DNA of 64,000 nucleotides from Aphanothece hegewaldii CCALA 016 (GTDB lineage Bacteria; Cyanobacteriota; Cyanobacteriia; Cyanobacteriales; Microcystaceae), in NCBI RefSeq assembly GCF_003007785.1, contig NZ_PXOH01000003.1:227008-291007 (forward strand), written 5' to 3'. Positions 26,091-36,264 of the stretch are shown one piece after another. Positions within the stretch are counted from its first letter, which is position 1. Every line of letters begins with the position of its first letter. A model generated the notes under the pieces. The model did no database searches and was not told where the DNA came from. It was given only the letters and a program-made list of their open reading frames with translations. Made by a program: the position numbers and the translations under genes.

Positions 26091-26447
26091 TTAAGCAATC
26101 ATTTGTTCTTCTAAACGTAAAGATGCTTCAAAGGCAGCGCGATTTTCAAAAATCTGTAATACTCGATCTAGCTGAGTCAGTTCAAAAATAATCCGAACCG
26201 AAGGAGCTATCGAACAGATGCTTAAACGCTTTCCGAGATTTTGGGCTAAACGATAAGCTGAGACTAAAGTCATTAAACCCGCACTGTCTAAAAATTCTAC
26301 TTTTGCCATATCCACCAAAAACATTGAATATTCTGGTGATTTTACCGCTTCGCCCAGTTGAGTTTGTAATTCTGTTATATTAGCGGCTGTCACATAACCG
26401 ACGGGTTCAAAAGTGGCGACTTGCGGGTGAACTGCTATACTCATCAT
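26091..26447 (-). CDS. STAS-domain protein (anti-sigma factor antagonist-like)
   Basis: 118 residues, a single STAS domain. The phosphorylatable serine lies in VEFLDSAGLMTLVSAY, as in SpoIIAA/RsbV. Such proteins bind an anti-sigma or other HPK-like kinase when unphosphorylated. No partner kinase or phosphatase is encoded nearby. The start is one of two adjacent Met codons (26447 or 26444). Confidence 0.88.
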   Translation of the reverse strand: MMSIAVHPQVATFEPVGYVTAANITELQTQLGEAVKSPEYSMFLVDMAKVEFLDSAGLMTLVSAYRLAQNLGKRLSICSIAPSVRIIFELTQLDRVLQIFENRAAFEASLRLEEQMIA

Positions 26448-27056
26448 CGATTTTATTCTCTCCTTAGTTAAATTTGTTTTTTAGTAGTGGTGTTGAATGA
26501 TTTTAGAGATATGACTTTACAGATATGTAGCTATTATGGATCAATTCTCAGATTTTGGCTGTTTATTCTTTTGAGTTGTTCTTTTTTCATCAATAATGAC
26601 TCTATCGTTAATCCCTCGTTTTGTAATGTTAGGTTTGATTTTATGGCTTTCGTTAAGCATTAGGCAACTGAGTTTATCAGATTTACTGTCCAGTCTGAAC
26701 TTATGTATCTTTATGTCTATACTTAACTCGTTGATGATAATTTAGCATTGTATCGAGATTTGTGTAAAAAAAAGTAAAGCAGAATACTAAAATAGTTACA
26801 TTCAATTCAAAGCCTTATTTGGTTGGAGATCTAAAGCTTTTTAACGAGCCAGATTCGCTCATTCTGCTGATGTGTTTTGGCTCTGAATCTGATAGAATAC
26901 CAAACTGGGCAAAAGTCAAATCTAAATAATTAATCGAAAATCAGAGAATTATAAAAAAAATCTTAATAAAGACTTACAATTCTTTTAGCGAATCTTTTAA
27001 CGATTGGCTTGCGTCTGCTGTTTATGAATGAAACTCGCGCCTAGAAGGCAACAAGA
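26448..27056. other. 609-bp intergenic region between divergent genes
   Basis: AT-rich divergent promoter region. It holds no convincing small gene or tRNA. A 7-bp inverted pair CAGATTC...GAATCTG spans about 26852-26892 with a long loop. A TGATAAT-containing stretch near 26735 is not a good Zur or Fur palindrome. Confidence 0.4.
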
Positions 27057-28070
27057 ATGGCTCAAATACAAAATGCCTTCACTTTATTTCTCAGCTTGCT
27101 AGTCGAGGCGATCCCCTTTCTACTGTTGGGGGTTTTGCTTTCTAGTGCATTGCTTTTATTTATTGATGAGCGTAAATTAATCTCAGGGATGCCCCGTAAT
27201 CCGATACTCGGTGCATTAATGGGTAGTTGTATTGGTTTTCTTTTTCCTGTCTGTGAATGTGGTAATGTTCCAGTTGCTAGACGATTATTAATGCAGGGAA
27301 TGCCGACATCTGTAGCGATCGGTTTTTTATTAGCCGCCCCAACTATTAATCCTATTGTGATTTGGGCAACTTGGACAGCTTTCCGAGATCAGCCAGAAGT
27401 AGTTGTTTTACGGGTTGTGTTTTCTTTGGCGATCGCGACAATTATTGGTTGGATTTTTAGTACACAAACCAACATCGCACCAATGTTACAACCTTTTTTA
27501 GCAAATCGTCTCAATGTATTACAGTCCTTACCGCTACAACCTGAACCAGTTCCCTCAACTTATACATTATTACAGTCTGGGACTTACATTTTAGGTGAAA
27601 CAGAAAAACCTCGCTCTTTCGAGGCACTGGCGAGAGCAACAACGCCACTAAAAATGAGTCAAGGAAAGCGTTTACAAGTATATTTAGAAAACGTGTCCTT
27701 TGAATTACGAGAGTTAGGCGGAATGCTCGTACTAGGAAGTGCGATCGCTGCTTGTATTCAAGTTTTTATTCCCCGCGAAGTGATTTTAAATCTCGGACAA
27801 GATCCAATGACCTCGATTCTCGCTATGATGATTTTAGCGGGGATTGTTTCGATTTGTTCAACTGTTGATGCTTTTTTCGCCTTGTCCTTTGCTTCTAGCT
27901 TTACCACCAGTTCGCTCCTCGCGTTTCTTGTCTTTGGACCTATGATCGATCTTAAAGGCATCGGATTAATGTTATCGATTTTTCGTCCTCGAATACTTAT
28001 TTATCTATTTCTCTTAGCAGCACAATTAACCTTTATTTTTGCGCTAGTTCATAGTTATTTTTTCTCTTAA
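27057..28070 (+). CDS. DUF318/ArsP_1-type permease
   Basis: 337 residues with about eight hydrophobic segments. Conserved family motifs include FPVCECGNVPVARRLL near the start and CSTVDAFFALSFAS plus FLVFGPMIDLKG near the end. The family is the YcgR/ArsP_1 group of predicted inner-membrane permeases; some distant members move organo-arsenicals, and others are suspected in metal handling. The next gene, one base downstream, is its usual partner, so the two form a two-subunit unit. Substrate unknown. Confidence 0.88.
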   Translation: MAQIQNAFTLFLSLLVEAIPFLLLGVLLSSALLLFIDERKLISGMPRNPILGALMGSCIGFLFPVCECGNVPVARRLLMQGMPTSVAIGFLLAAPTINPIVIWATWTAFRDQPEVVVLRVVFSLAIATIIGWIFSTQTNIAPMLQPFLANRLNVLQSLPLQPEPVPSTYTLLQSGTYILGETEKPRSFEALARATTPLKMSQGKRLQVYLENVSFELRELGGMLVLGSAIAACIQVFIPREVILNLGQDPMTSILAMMILAGIVSICSTVDAFFALSFASSFTTSSLLAFLVFGPMIDLKGIGLMLSIFRPRILIYLFLLAAQLTFIFALVHSYFFS

Positions 28071-28071
28071 A

Positions 28072-28881
28072 ATGAATGCAATTGCGAATCCCTCCAAGCT
28101 GTTATACCCTGCATTAGAAACCTTGTCTATCTTGGCGTGGGGCAGCTTACTTTTAAAATATTTTCTCAGTGGTCAATTAAAATTATTAATTCATCCTAAC
28201 TATTTTGGTTTAGTCTTTGTCACCAGTATCGTTTTATTAATCATCGGTGGGATAAAAGCTTGGCAACTTTTTAAGCAATGGCGCAACCGCAATAAGTTAA
28301 CCCATAAAGAAGAAACCGTCAAACATATTACCTTGCTCCCAACAGGCTTAGGAAGTAGTCTATTACTCATTACCGCTTTATTGGGGTGGAGTATTCCCCC
28401 AACGCCTTTGACGAGTCAGATCGCCCTACAACGCGGTTTTAGTGAATCATTTGCCGTAACTCGCATTCAACCCCAAGCTTTTCGCGCATCCATTAAACCC
28501 GAAGAACGATCGCTCGTTGACTGGGTACGAACTCTCAATGTTTATCCTGAACCCGATGCTTATACGGGACAAAAAGTCAAGGTTAGCGGTTTTGTGATTC
28601 ATTTGCCCGAACTTCCAGAAAATTATCTTTTTGTGAGTCGTTTTATTTTGACTTGTTGTGCCGTCGATGCTTATCCAGTGGGACTTCCCGTCAAACTCAG
28701 CCAAAGCCGCAATTTATATCCGCCCGATACATGGTTAGAAATTGAAGGAGAAATGATTACTGATACACTGGCCATTGATGGTCAAAAGATGAAGCAAACC
28801 GCAAGTAATCAGCGTCAATTGGTGATTAATGCTCGTTCTGTGCAAAAAATTCCCACACCCGCCGATCCTTATGGGTATTAG
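28072..28881 (+). CDS. TIGR03943-family (YcgQ-like) partner of the permease
   Basis: 269 residues: two N-terminal membrane spans (LSILAWGSLLLKYFL, LVFVTSIVLLIIGG), a third hydrophobic segment (LGSSLLLITALLGW), then a soluble domain with KVSGFVIHLPE and RFILTCCAVDAYPVGLPV, typical of this family. The CC pair could bind metal. It lies one base after the permease gene and 25 bases before the next gene, so all three genes probably share a transcript. Confidence 0.87.
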   Translation: MNAIANPSKLLYPALETLSILAWGSLLLKYFLSGQLKLLIHPNYFGLVFVTSIVLLIIGGIKAWQLFKQWRNRNKLTHKEETVKHITLLPTGLGSSLLLITALLGWSIPPTPLTSQIALQRGFSESFAVTRIQPQAFRASIKPEERSLVDWVRTLNVYPEPDAYTGQKVKVSGFVIHLPELPENYLFVSRFILTCCAVDAYPVGLPVKLSQSRNLYPPDTWLEIEGEMITDTLAIDGQKMKQTASNQRQLVINARSVQKIPTPADPYGY

Positions 28882-28906
28882 AGAATTTTCAACTTAGGCA
28901 AGCAAA

Positions 28907-30400
28907 ATGTACAAAAAATTACAAACTATTGACAAAACAGCACTAAGTGTGATATGCAGTTTATTTTTGATCATTGGCGGCTTAATTTGGGGTGAACAAT
29001 TATGCGGCGGCGGCGAAGCTTGTCCGTTTATCACTCGACCCGAAGTTCAGGAATTTAGCTGGCAAAATCAACAACTAGGTCTTGAAGATCGAGCTTTTAC
29101 TTTAACCTTTAATCGACCGATGGATCTCGCTAGTGTCGAAGAAAACCTAGTCATCGAACCCACTTTACCAGGGAAAATCAGTTGGGCAGGTAGACGGTTA
29201 GCTTATACTTTAACAGTTCCGATTCCTTATGGAGAAAGCTATAAACTTCAGTTACAAGGAGGTAGAGAACGCAGTGGAACCACAGAAATCGGGTTATTAA
29301 TGGAGCCTTTTTTCGGTAAATTTAAAAGCCGCGATCGCGCTTTCGCCTACATTGGAACCAATCAAACCGAACAAGGTCAACTCGTTTTTTATAATTTAAC
29401 GCAAAAGAAAAAAATTATCTTAACACCACCCAATTTAAACGTTGTTGAGTTTAAATTTTATCCCAAAGGCGATAAGATTTTATTCTCTGCCGCCTCAAAA
29501 AATCAAGGCATTCAAGGATTAAGTGAATTACAGCTTTATCAAGTGACGACGGGAATTGATCAAGATTTATCCAAACCTTTTCAACCAAGTATCGAAGTTA
29601 TTTTAGACAACAAAGATTATCAAAATAATCAATTTGAGCTTTCATCCGATGGTGAAACAATTGTTGTACAAAGGTTGAACCGAAATAATCCTGCTGATTT
29701 TGATTTGTGGATGGTGAAACCAGGAACTCAACCAAAACGCCTCAATTTACCAGGGGGCGAATTTTTAATTACACCCGATGGTCAAACCCTTGCTGTGACT
29801 AAAGGTGAAGGTGTTGCGATCGTTCCTTTACAACCAAACACAGAACCTTTAGACTTTTTGCCGAAATTTGGTCGTATTTTGAACTTTTCTGCGGATGGTT
29901 CGGCTGCGGCTATGGTCAATTTTAATATGGAAAATGCCAAGCTACGTTATACAAAATCCCTTTATTACGTTAATAATCAAGGTATTCAAAAAGAACTTTT
30001 AAATATTGATGGTTCGATTATCGATTGTAAGTTTAATCCCAGTGGTACACATTTATATTGTTTACTGACTCAGCTACTTCCAAGCAAAGATTATCAAGAA
30101 AAACCCTATTTAGCCAAAATTGACGTAAAAACGGCTCAAGTATTGCCTTTACTAGAATTAACTAATTACCGCGACATCCATATCAGTTTATCGCCTGATG
30201 GTCTCGCTATTTTATTCGATCAAATTCTGACTACAGATAACCCCTCTCTCAATAATGCCCCCGTCTCAAACGCTGGTGAATCAATCATTGGAGGTCGTCT
30301 CTGGTTACTTATTCCCCCCGCAACAGACGGTAAAGAAGTTACTCAACCCGACTTAGAAGAATTACCCCTTGTTGGTTTTCATCCCCAATGGTCGCCCTAA
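28907..30400 (+). CDS. Membrane-anchored Ig-like / beta-propeller protein
   Basis: 497 residues. An N-terminal hydrophobic anchor (TALSVICSLFLIIGGLIWG) is followed by a Big_5-type Ig-like domain (FTLTFNRPMDLASVEENLVIEPTLPGKISW...) and then repeated PD40/TolB-like beta-propeller strands (LSSDGETIVVQRLNR...DFDLWMVKPG; ISLSPDGLAILFDQ). It probably faces the periplasm. It is likely co-transcribed with the permease pair. No enzymatic motif is visible; a binding or scaffolding role is a guess. Confidence 0.75.
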   Translation: MYKKLQTIDKTALSVICSLFLIIGGLIWGEQLCGGGEACPFITRPEVQEFSWQNQQLGLEDRAFTLTFNRPMDLASVEENLVIEPTLPGKISWAGRRLAYTLTVPIPYGESYKLQLQGGRERSGTTEIGLLMEPFFGKFKSRDRAFAYIGTNQTEQGQLVFYNLTQKKKIILTPPNLNVVEFKFYPKGDKILFSAASKNQGIQGLSELQLYQVTTGIDQDLSKPFQPSIEVILDNKDYQNNQFELSSDGETIVVQRLNRNNPADFDLWMVKPGTQPKRLNLPGGEFLITPDGQTLAVTKGEGVAIVPLQPNTEPLDFLPKFGRILNFSADGSAAAMVNFNMENAKLRYTKSLYYVNNQGIQKELLNIDGSIIDCKFNPSGTHLYCLLTQLLPSKDYQEKPYLAKIDVKTAQVLPLLELTNYRDIHISLSPDGLAILFDQILTTDNPSLNNAPVSNAGESIIGGRLWLLIPPATDGKEVTQPDLEELPLVGFHPQWSP

Positions 30401-30480
30401 AAAATCCTGAATTTTGGTTTTCTTCATTACAATTAATGTTAAGCAATATAAACTAAAAAGCATTTAAAGTTATTAGCCCT

Positions 30481-31716
30481 ATGAGAAAAAGAGCGTTTTG
30501 GGTCACTCTTGCCTTGTGCGTATCTCTATTATGTTCCTTTGTTGTTTGGTCTCCTGTCGCCGCCGCTTTTACTGAAGAACAAAAATTATTACTACAATCT
30601 TGGCGCTTAGTCAATCAATCTTATTTAGATGAAACCTATAATAATCAGAATTGGTGGATGATTCGCCAAAAATTTCTGCAACAACCACTACAATCGAGAG
30701 AAGACGCATATAAAGCCATTGAAGGAATGTTAGCAACCCTCGATGAACCGTTTACCCGTTTACTTCGTCCCGAACAATACCATAATTTACAAGTGAGTAC
30801 CGCAGGAGAATTGTCTGGTGTTGGCTTACAAATCAATTTAAACCCCGATACAGGTAATTTAGAAGTAGTTGCCCCTCTTGCGGGTTCTCCTGCTGAAATG
30901 GCAGGAATTGCCCCCCGCGATCGCATTTTATTTATTGATGGAGTCGATACCTTAACTCTAACTTTGGATGAAGCGGCATCTAGAATGCGCGGACCGAGTG
31001 GTACAAAAGTTTCACTAAAAATTCAACCCCTAGGTTCACAAGATATTCGTAATTTAGATCTGGTGCGTCAACGAATTTCCCTCAGTCCAGTTTATGCGAA
31101 AATCGATCAATCGGCATCTATTCCGATTGGTTATGTTAGACTCAATCAATTTAGTGCAAATGCTGCCAAAGAAGTCGCCCACGCTATTAATGATTTAGAA
31201 AAAAAAGGGGCTCAAGCTTATATTTTAGATCTCAGAAATAATCCAGGGGGTTTACTACAAGCTGGTATTGAAATTGCGCGTTTGTGGCTTAAAGAAGGAA
31301 CGATTGTTTATACTGTTAATCGTCAAGGAATTTCCGATAGTTTCACGGCGAATGGCCCTGCATTAACCGATGATCCATTAATTGTATTAGTTAATAAAGG
31401 GACAGCGAGTGCTAGTGAAATTTTAGCAGGTGCTTTACATGATAATGGTAGAGCGAAGTTACTCGGTGATAAAACTTTTGGTAAAGGATTAATTCAGTCA
31501 CTTTTTGAATTACCCGATGGCGCAGGTTTAGCAATTACGGTAGCTAAATATGAAACACCCAATCATCAAGATATTCATAAATTAGGCATTCAACCTGATC
31601 AAATTGTGACTCAAGATCCGATGACTTATCAACAAATTGGTACAGAAATCGATCAGCAATATCAAGCTGCTATTCAATTATTAACCGAAAGTCCCGTATT
31701 AGCTAAAGCCGGTTAA
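30481..31716 (+). CDS. ctpA: C-terminal processing peptidase CtpA
   Basis: 411 residues. An N-terminal signal peptide (cleavage near SPVAAA-F, about residue 29) directs it to the lumen/periplasm. A PDZ domain spans about 105-185 (STAGELSGVGLQI). The S41 protease core carries the Ser-Lys dyad: Ser310 in KGTASASEI and Lys335 in GDKTFGKG, 25 residues apart as in plant and algal D1 proteases. The N-terminal sequence WRLVNQSYLDETYNNQNWW matches cyanobacterial CtpA, which removes the C-terminal extension of the photosystem II D1 precursor so that the manganese cluster can assemble. Likely single gene, 80 bases after the preceding one. Confidence 0.93.
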   Translation: MRKRAFWVTLALCVSLLCSFVVWSPVAAAFTEEQKLLLQSWRLVNQSYLDETYNNQNWWMIRQKFLQQPLQSREDAYKAIEGMLATLDEPFTRLLRPEQYHNLQVSTAGELSGVGLQINLNPDTGNLEVVAPLAGSPAEMAGIAPRDRILFIDGVDTLTLTLDEAASRMRGPSGTKVSLKIQPLGSQDIRNLDLVRQRISLSPVYAKIDQSASIPIGYVRLNQFSANAAKEVAHAINDLEKKGAQAYILDLRNNPGGLLQAGIEIARLWLKEGTIVYTVNRQGISDSFTANGPALTDDPLIVLVNKGTASASEILAGALHDNGRAKLLGDKTFGKGLIQSLFELPDGAGLAITVAKYETPNHQDIHKLGIQPDQIVTQDPMTYQQIGTEIDQQYQAAIQLLTESPVLAKAG

Positions 31717-31755
31717 CTGAAGTTAAGACGAAAATTTAGAACAAAACTGCACCGC

Positions 31756-31774
31756 TCGCGGAATTTAAAATTCC
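31756..31774. terminator. Palindrome after ctpA, possible terminator
   Basis: GCGGAATTTAAAATTCCGC is a perfect palindrome (9-bp arms) 40 bases after the ctpA stop. No strong T run follows, so terminator function is uncertain. Confidence 0.35.
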
Positions 31775-31975
31775 GCTAAACTGCTTGCAGTGCATTCCGC
31801 ACCCCTACTTCTATCAAATAACTTTCAATTTTTACTTTATTTTTAATAGCTTTTGGAAAAAATATATAACTTAAAAGTGAATCAATCAAACAAAACACCA
31901 TAATTAATCTTATCAGTTATGGAATACCAATAGCTGTAGAAAATGATAAGAATATTTTCAATTAATAAATTATTG

Positions 31976-32995
31976 TTAATAGTCTGATTGACTACGAATA
32001 AACTTAATAAACCATTGCACTAAGACAGGATTACGCCATCCTTTTTCTGTTTCTTGTTGAATGATTTCTAAAGCTTCATCAGAAGAACAAGACTCTTTGT
32101 AAGGGCGTTTACTCGTCAAAGCAACATAAATATCAAGAATTTGAAACACTTGTGCTAACCAGGGAATTTCATCTCCTTTTAAATGATCAGGATAGCCGCT
32201 ACCATCCCATTTTTCATGATGATGACGAATAATCGGTAAGACTCCTTGTCGATTTGGTAAAGATTGACATATTTCTTCACCAATTAACACATGTTTTTGA
32301 ATAATAGCACGCTCATCAGGGGTTAATTCTCCTTTTTTGAGCATAATTTCATCTGGAATAGAAACGGTTCCAATATCATGCAAATAAGAAGCATAGCGTA
32401 GATTTTGAATATCTACAAAAGGTAGTCGTAAATATTCACCAAATGATTGTACTAAATAAGCAATACGATTACAAGAATTATCACTTTCAGGAAAACGATT
32501 TTCTATTGCTTTAGCGATCGTAAATAAGACTTGTTCAATCTGATATAGTCCTTCATAAAGTTTTTTTTGTTCAATGAGAGAGCGAACACGATTTGATAGT
32601 TCCAGACGCTTTAAAGGTTTGAGAAGTAAATCATCTCCACCCACCTGATGACAGCGATAACGCATTTCTTGATCATCGGTGACGGTGGTTAAAATCACTG
32701 GGATCAAACGAGTTTGCTCATCACTTTTAAGTTGTTGACACGTTTCTAAACCACTTCTAACATCGAGTAAGATCAGATCGGGTTTTTGTTCTAGAACTTC
32801 GGAGGTGATTTCTGAATAATCATCTACTTCTAAAACTTCATAACCATCTAAAGACAATAAATCTTTAGCAGTCATTCGGCTAAAGGGATTATCATCAATG
32901 ATTAATACTTTGGCACGTTCAACACTAACGACGGGTGTCATAACTAAATTTTGATTACTAATTAGGGTTAGGGCATTTAGGTTTAAGGTATGCAA
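31976..32995 (-). CDS. Response regulator with HD-GYP domain
   Basis: 339 residues. A receiver domain (LIIDDNPFSRMTAKDLL; phospho-acceptor Asp in LILLDVRSG; Lys in LLLKPLKRL) is followed by an HD-GYP phosphodiesterase domain with YLHDIGTVSIPDEIMLKKG and HHEKWDGSGYP, so both the HD and GYP signatures are present. Such proteins hydrolyse cyclic-di-GMP. The first 16-20 residues may not be translated; a Met at residue 19 is an alternative start. No kinase is adjacent. Confidence 0.9.
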   Translation of the reverse strand: MHTLNLNALTLISNQNLVMTPVVSVERAKVLIIDDNPFSRMTAKDLLSLDGYEVLEVDDYSEITSEVLEQKPDLILLDVRSGLETCQQLKSDEQTRLIPVILTTVTDDQEMRYRCHQVGGDDLLLKPLKRLELSNRVRSLIEQKKLYEGLYQIEQVLFTIAKAIENRFPESDNSCNRIAYLVQSFGEYLRLPFVDIQNLRYASYLHDIGTVSIPDEIMLKKGELTPDERAIIQKHVLIGEEICQSLPNRQGVLPIIRHHHEKWDGSGYPDHLKGDEIPWLAQVFQILDIYVALTSKRPYKESCSSDEALEIIQQETEKGWRNPVLVQWFIKFIRSQSDY

Positions 32996-33110
32996 AGAAA
33001 TATTAACCTCTTAACTTTTTCTTAATCACCATTTCAGATCGATTAAATCTGCGATGGTTATTTTCTTATAATTCCAAGCTACTCGATTTTTAGCAAAGTT
33101 AGTTATTACA

Positions 33111-34004
33111 TCACAAAAGTTCAGTCTTTTTACGGAAATTTTCCCATCTTTTTTTCCATTGACTCGTTGATTCTAAATTACTAGCTTTTTGTTCGATTGC
33201 TCGCCGATTCTGTATATTTACTGAAGAATCTTTTAGGGATGGATCTCGATAAGGGATGGCGGCACGGGTTTGTAAATGCTCTTTTTCTTGTTCTGATAAT
33301 GGTGATAAATGTTCCTGTGACCAACTGGCAATAGTTCCAGGCGATCGCCTTCCGACGCTTTCTGTTGCTCCTATGGATAATCCTGCTATCTGTAAAGCGG
33401 TCCTTATCGAAGCGGCACAAGAGTAGGTTGCTAAATAACCCGTTGATTTTAAACACTTAGAAACAAAACTTATAAATTCAACTGTCCACAGTTGAGGACA
33501 TTTGGTGGGCGAAAATGGATCTAAGAAGATGGCATCTGCCAAGAAATGTTCCTCACAAAGTTGTGTTATGGATTGTCTAGCATCGTTAATCCATAATTTC
33601 GCCTGTAGATTTGAGGTTTCTATCTGTTTATCTTGAGCTAATTTTGTTAAAATTTCGGGTATCGGAAAAGCCCAATTATTTAATAATCCTTGTGCGATCG
33701 CATTTTGCGGTACTTGTTCATCGATTTCTAATGCAATCAATTCGATATAACAGTTGGGATTTATTGCCCAAATTGTGTCTAAAGCTGCTGCACTATTATA
33801 ACCTAGTCCATAGCAAATATCTAAAAGTTTTAGGCTAGACTGTTCTTGAGCTTTTGAAAAAATTCGACAGGATTGTATAAATTTTTTCTCTGCTTCTTGT
33901 TTGGCTCCTGAGTTAGAATGAAACGCCTCATTATATTCTTTGGAGAAAAAAGTATATGAACCGTCATCCGTTGGAAGCAAAACCAATGAATTTAAGTTTT
34001 TCAT
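33111..34004 (-). CDS. mnmD: MnmD-like tRNA methyltransferase (MnmC methylase domain)
   Basis: 297 residues matching the methyltransferase half of MnmC: TDDGSYTFFSKEYNEAFHSNSGA, SAM-binding LLDICYGLGYNSAAALD, and DAIFLDPFSPTKCPQLWT with the conserved DPFSP. It would convert nm5(s2)U34 to mnm5(s2)U34 in tRNA. The FAD oxidase half of MnmC is absent, as in stand-alone MnmD proteins of plants and many cyanobacteria. Confidence 0.85.
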   Translation of the reverse strand: MKNLNSLVLLPTDDGSYTFFSKEYNEAFHSNSGAKQEAEKKFIQSCRIFSKAQEQSSLKLLDICYGLGYNSAAALDTIWAINPNCYIELIALEIDEQVPQNAIAQGLLNNWAFPIPEILTKLAQDKQIETSNLQAKLWINDARQSITQLCEEHFLADAIFLDPFSPTKCPQLWTVEFISFVSKCLKSTGYLATYSCAASIRTALQIAGLSIGATESVGRRSPGTIASWSQEHLSPLSEQEKEHLQTRAAIPYRDPSLKDSSVNIQNRRAIEQKASNLESTSQWKKRWENFRKKTELL

Positions 34005-34557
34005 TGCACTTTTATCTATTTTTTTAGTCCTATTTATTTGATTTTTTGTGAGAATTTTTCTGTTTTTCTGTTATTTTTTTACAATATTTTGTCTATTTTA
34101 TAGAATTATAACAAATTTTAAACTAATTGTAAATATTAATATAGTTTAGTGTATTTCTCTAATTTTACTCAAATCAGAAAATAAGCATAAATTAGACTAA
34201 ACCCAAAAAGAATAATCGATAGAGTAAAACAAATTATTATGCTCTAGTTTGGATGAAAAGATTACTACACTAGCATTTGGTGGTATTCTATACTTTAGTT
34301 CCTTCGTTAGATATATCCCGTTAGATAGAGCCTTGGTCGATTTTTTGAAAAGTCAATCAAACGACAAGCGGTAAAATTGGAAGAAAAAAAGGAGTTTTGC
34401 AACAAGTTTGATTTTAAGAATCTTTTTATTGATACAATTATAAAAAAATTAGATAATGTAAAAGAACCATCAATTAAAATCTATATATAATCTTATAGTT
34501 TTCGATTTAACTAAAATATTAATTTGATTTTGTAGAGTATTATCCTTGACCAATTAC
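34005..34557. other. 553-bp AT-rich intergenic region upstream of metG
   Basis: It lies between divergent genes, is rich in A/T runs, and has no open frame or RNA gene that I recognise. A tRNA-sensing T-box is not evident. Promoters of mnmD (minus) and metG (plus) must lie here. Confidence 0.4.
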
Positions 34558-36159
34558 ATGACTTCTGATACTAATCATCAAAAATTTGCTTTAACAACAC
34601 CTTTATACTATGTTAACGATGTTCCTCATACCGGAAGTGCCTATACAACAATGATCGCCGATGTAATCGCACGTTGGAAGCGATTAGAAGGCTATTCTGT
34701 CTTATTCATCACCGGAACCGATGAACATGGGCAAAAAATCGAACGAACCGCCTCTTCTAAAGGACTTGATCCCCAAACCCACTGTGATCAAATCGTCACT
34801 AGCTTTGAGTCATTGTGGCACAAACTCGATATTCAATACGATCGCTTTAGTCGAACCACTGCGGCGCGTCATCATGCCATAGTTAACGAGTTTTTTCAAA
34901 AAGTGTGGGACAAAGGAGATATTTACCTTGCACAACAACAAGGTTGGTATTGTGTCGCTTGTGAAGAATTCAAAGAAGAACGCGAACTCATAGAGAATCA
35001 TCATTGTCCCATTCACACCAATCTAAAAGTAGAATGGCGGGACGAAGAAAATTATTTTTTTCGGCTTTCTCAATATCAAGAAAAACTAGAACACTTGTAC
35101 GCCAATGCTCCTAATTTTATTGGGCCCGAAAGTCGGCGCAATGAAGTTTTAAACTTTGTTAAACAAGGGTTACAAGATTTTTCAATTTCCCGCATTAATG
35201 TCGAGTGGGGTTTTCCCATTCCCAATGATCCCAAACATACAATTTATGTCTGGTTTGATGCCTTACTCGCCTACATTACCGCTTTATTAGAACCCAATCA
35301 AGAGCCAACTTTAGAAAATGCTCTATCGAACTGGTGGCCAATTAATTTACATCTAATTGGTAAAGATATTTTACGGTTTCATGCCGTTTATTGGCCAGCC
35401 ATGCTGATGTCGGCGGGATATTCGTTACCTAAACAGGTTTTTGGTCATGGATTTTTAACGAAAAATGGACAAAAAATGGGTAAAAGTCTTGGAAATACCC
35501 TAGATCCTTTTGATTTAGTACAGCGTTATGGCTCAGATGCAGTCCGTTATTATTTTTTAAAGGAAATTGAATTAGGCAAAGATGGTGATTTTAATGAAAC
35601 ACGTTTTGTTAATATTGTCAATGCTGATTTGGCCAATGATTTAGGAAATCTTCTAAATCGTACCTTGGGTATGGTAAAAAAGTACTGTCAATCCAAAGGA
35701 CCGCAAATCAAAGGTAGTAATTTAGCCCCTGATCATCCATTAAAGATTATTGGGTTAGAATTAGGAGATAAAGTTACTCAAGGGTATAGCGCGTTACGAT
35801 TTAGTCAGGTCTGTGAAGAGATTCTAAATCTAATTCGAGCCAGTAATAAATTTATTGACGAGAGTGCGCCCTGGAGTTTGTTTAAACAAGGTCAGCAAGC
35901 TGAAGTTGAACAGGTTTTATATGCCGTACTAGAATCAGTCAGACTCGCTGCTTATCTCTTGTCGCCAATTATCCCAAATTTGAGTACTAAAATCTATCGT
36001 CAATTAAGTTTTTCAGTTGACTTTAATCATTTAAACCAAATTCAAGAAGTTGCTAATTTTGCTATTCATAGCCAATGGGGTCAACTTTCTACTAATTTAG
36101 AGTTAAGTCAACCGGAGCCAATTTTTACTAAATTAGAACTTCCTTTAGATGATTCATAA
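34558..36159 (+). CDS. metG: Methionyl-tRNA synthetase
   Basis: About 533 residues. The HIGH-class signature is PHTGSAYT near the N-terminus (FALTTPLYYVNDVPHTGSAY) and the KMSKS-class signature is KMGKSLGNTLDPF. A connective-peptide segment with WYCVACEEF and HHCPIHTNL may bind zinc. The anticodon-binding alpha-helical domain follows (FVNIVNADLANDLGNLLNRTL). The C-terminal tRNA-binding extension found in E. coli is absent, giving a short monomeric form. I chose ATG 34558 over an in-frame TTG at 34546. Confidence 0.95.
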   Translation: MTSDTNHQKFALTTPLYYVNDVPHTGSAYTTMIADVIARWKRLEGYSVLFITGTDEHGQKIERTASSKGLDPQTHCDQIVTSFESLWHKLDIQYDRFSRTTAARHHAIVNEFFQKVWDKGDIYLAQQQGWYCVACEEFKEERELIENHHCPIHTNLKVEWRDEENYFFRLSQYQEKLEHLYANAPNFIGPESRRNEVLNFVKQGLQDFSISRINVEWGFPIPNDPKHTIYVWFDALLAYITALLEPNQEPTLENALSNWWPINLHLIGKDILRFHAVYWPAMLMSAGYSLPKQVFGHGFLTKNGQKMGKSLGNTLDPFDLVQRYGSDAVRYYFLKEIELGKDGDFNETRFVNIVNADLANDLGNLLNRTLGMVKKYCQSKGPQIKGSNLAPDHPLKIIGLELGDKVTQGYSALRFSQVCEEILNLIRASNKFIDESAPWSLFKQGQQAEVEQVLYAVLESVRLAAYLLSPIIPNLSTKIYRQLSFSVDFNHLNQIQEVANFAIHSQWGQLSTNLELSQPEPIFTKLELPLDDS

Positions 36160-36264
36160 AGTTTATAAATCGGAACGGGAATAAATTTTAAGAACTGGCT
36201 TTAAAAATGCTAAAAAGTCATTTAATCAAAGTTAATTTTTTTTATAATAAACGAGGAATTTAAA

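Noticed and set aside
26725..26760. Zur-like TGATAAT motif upstream of the DUF318 permease
   Set aside because: The right half does not match the expected inverted ATTATCA, so there is no palindrome.
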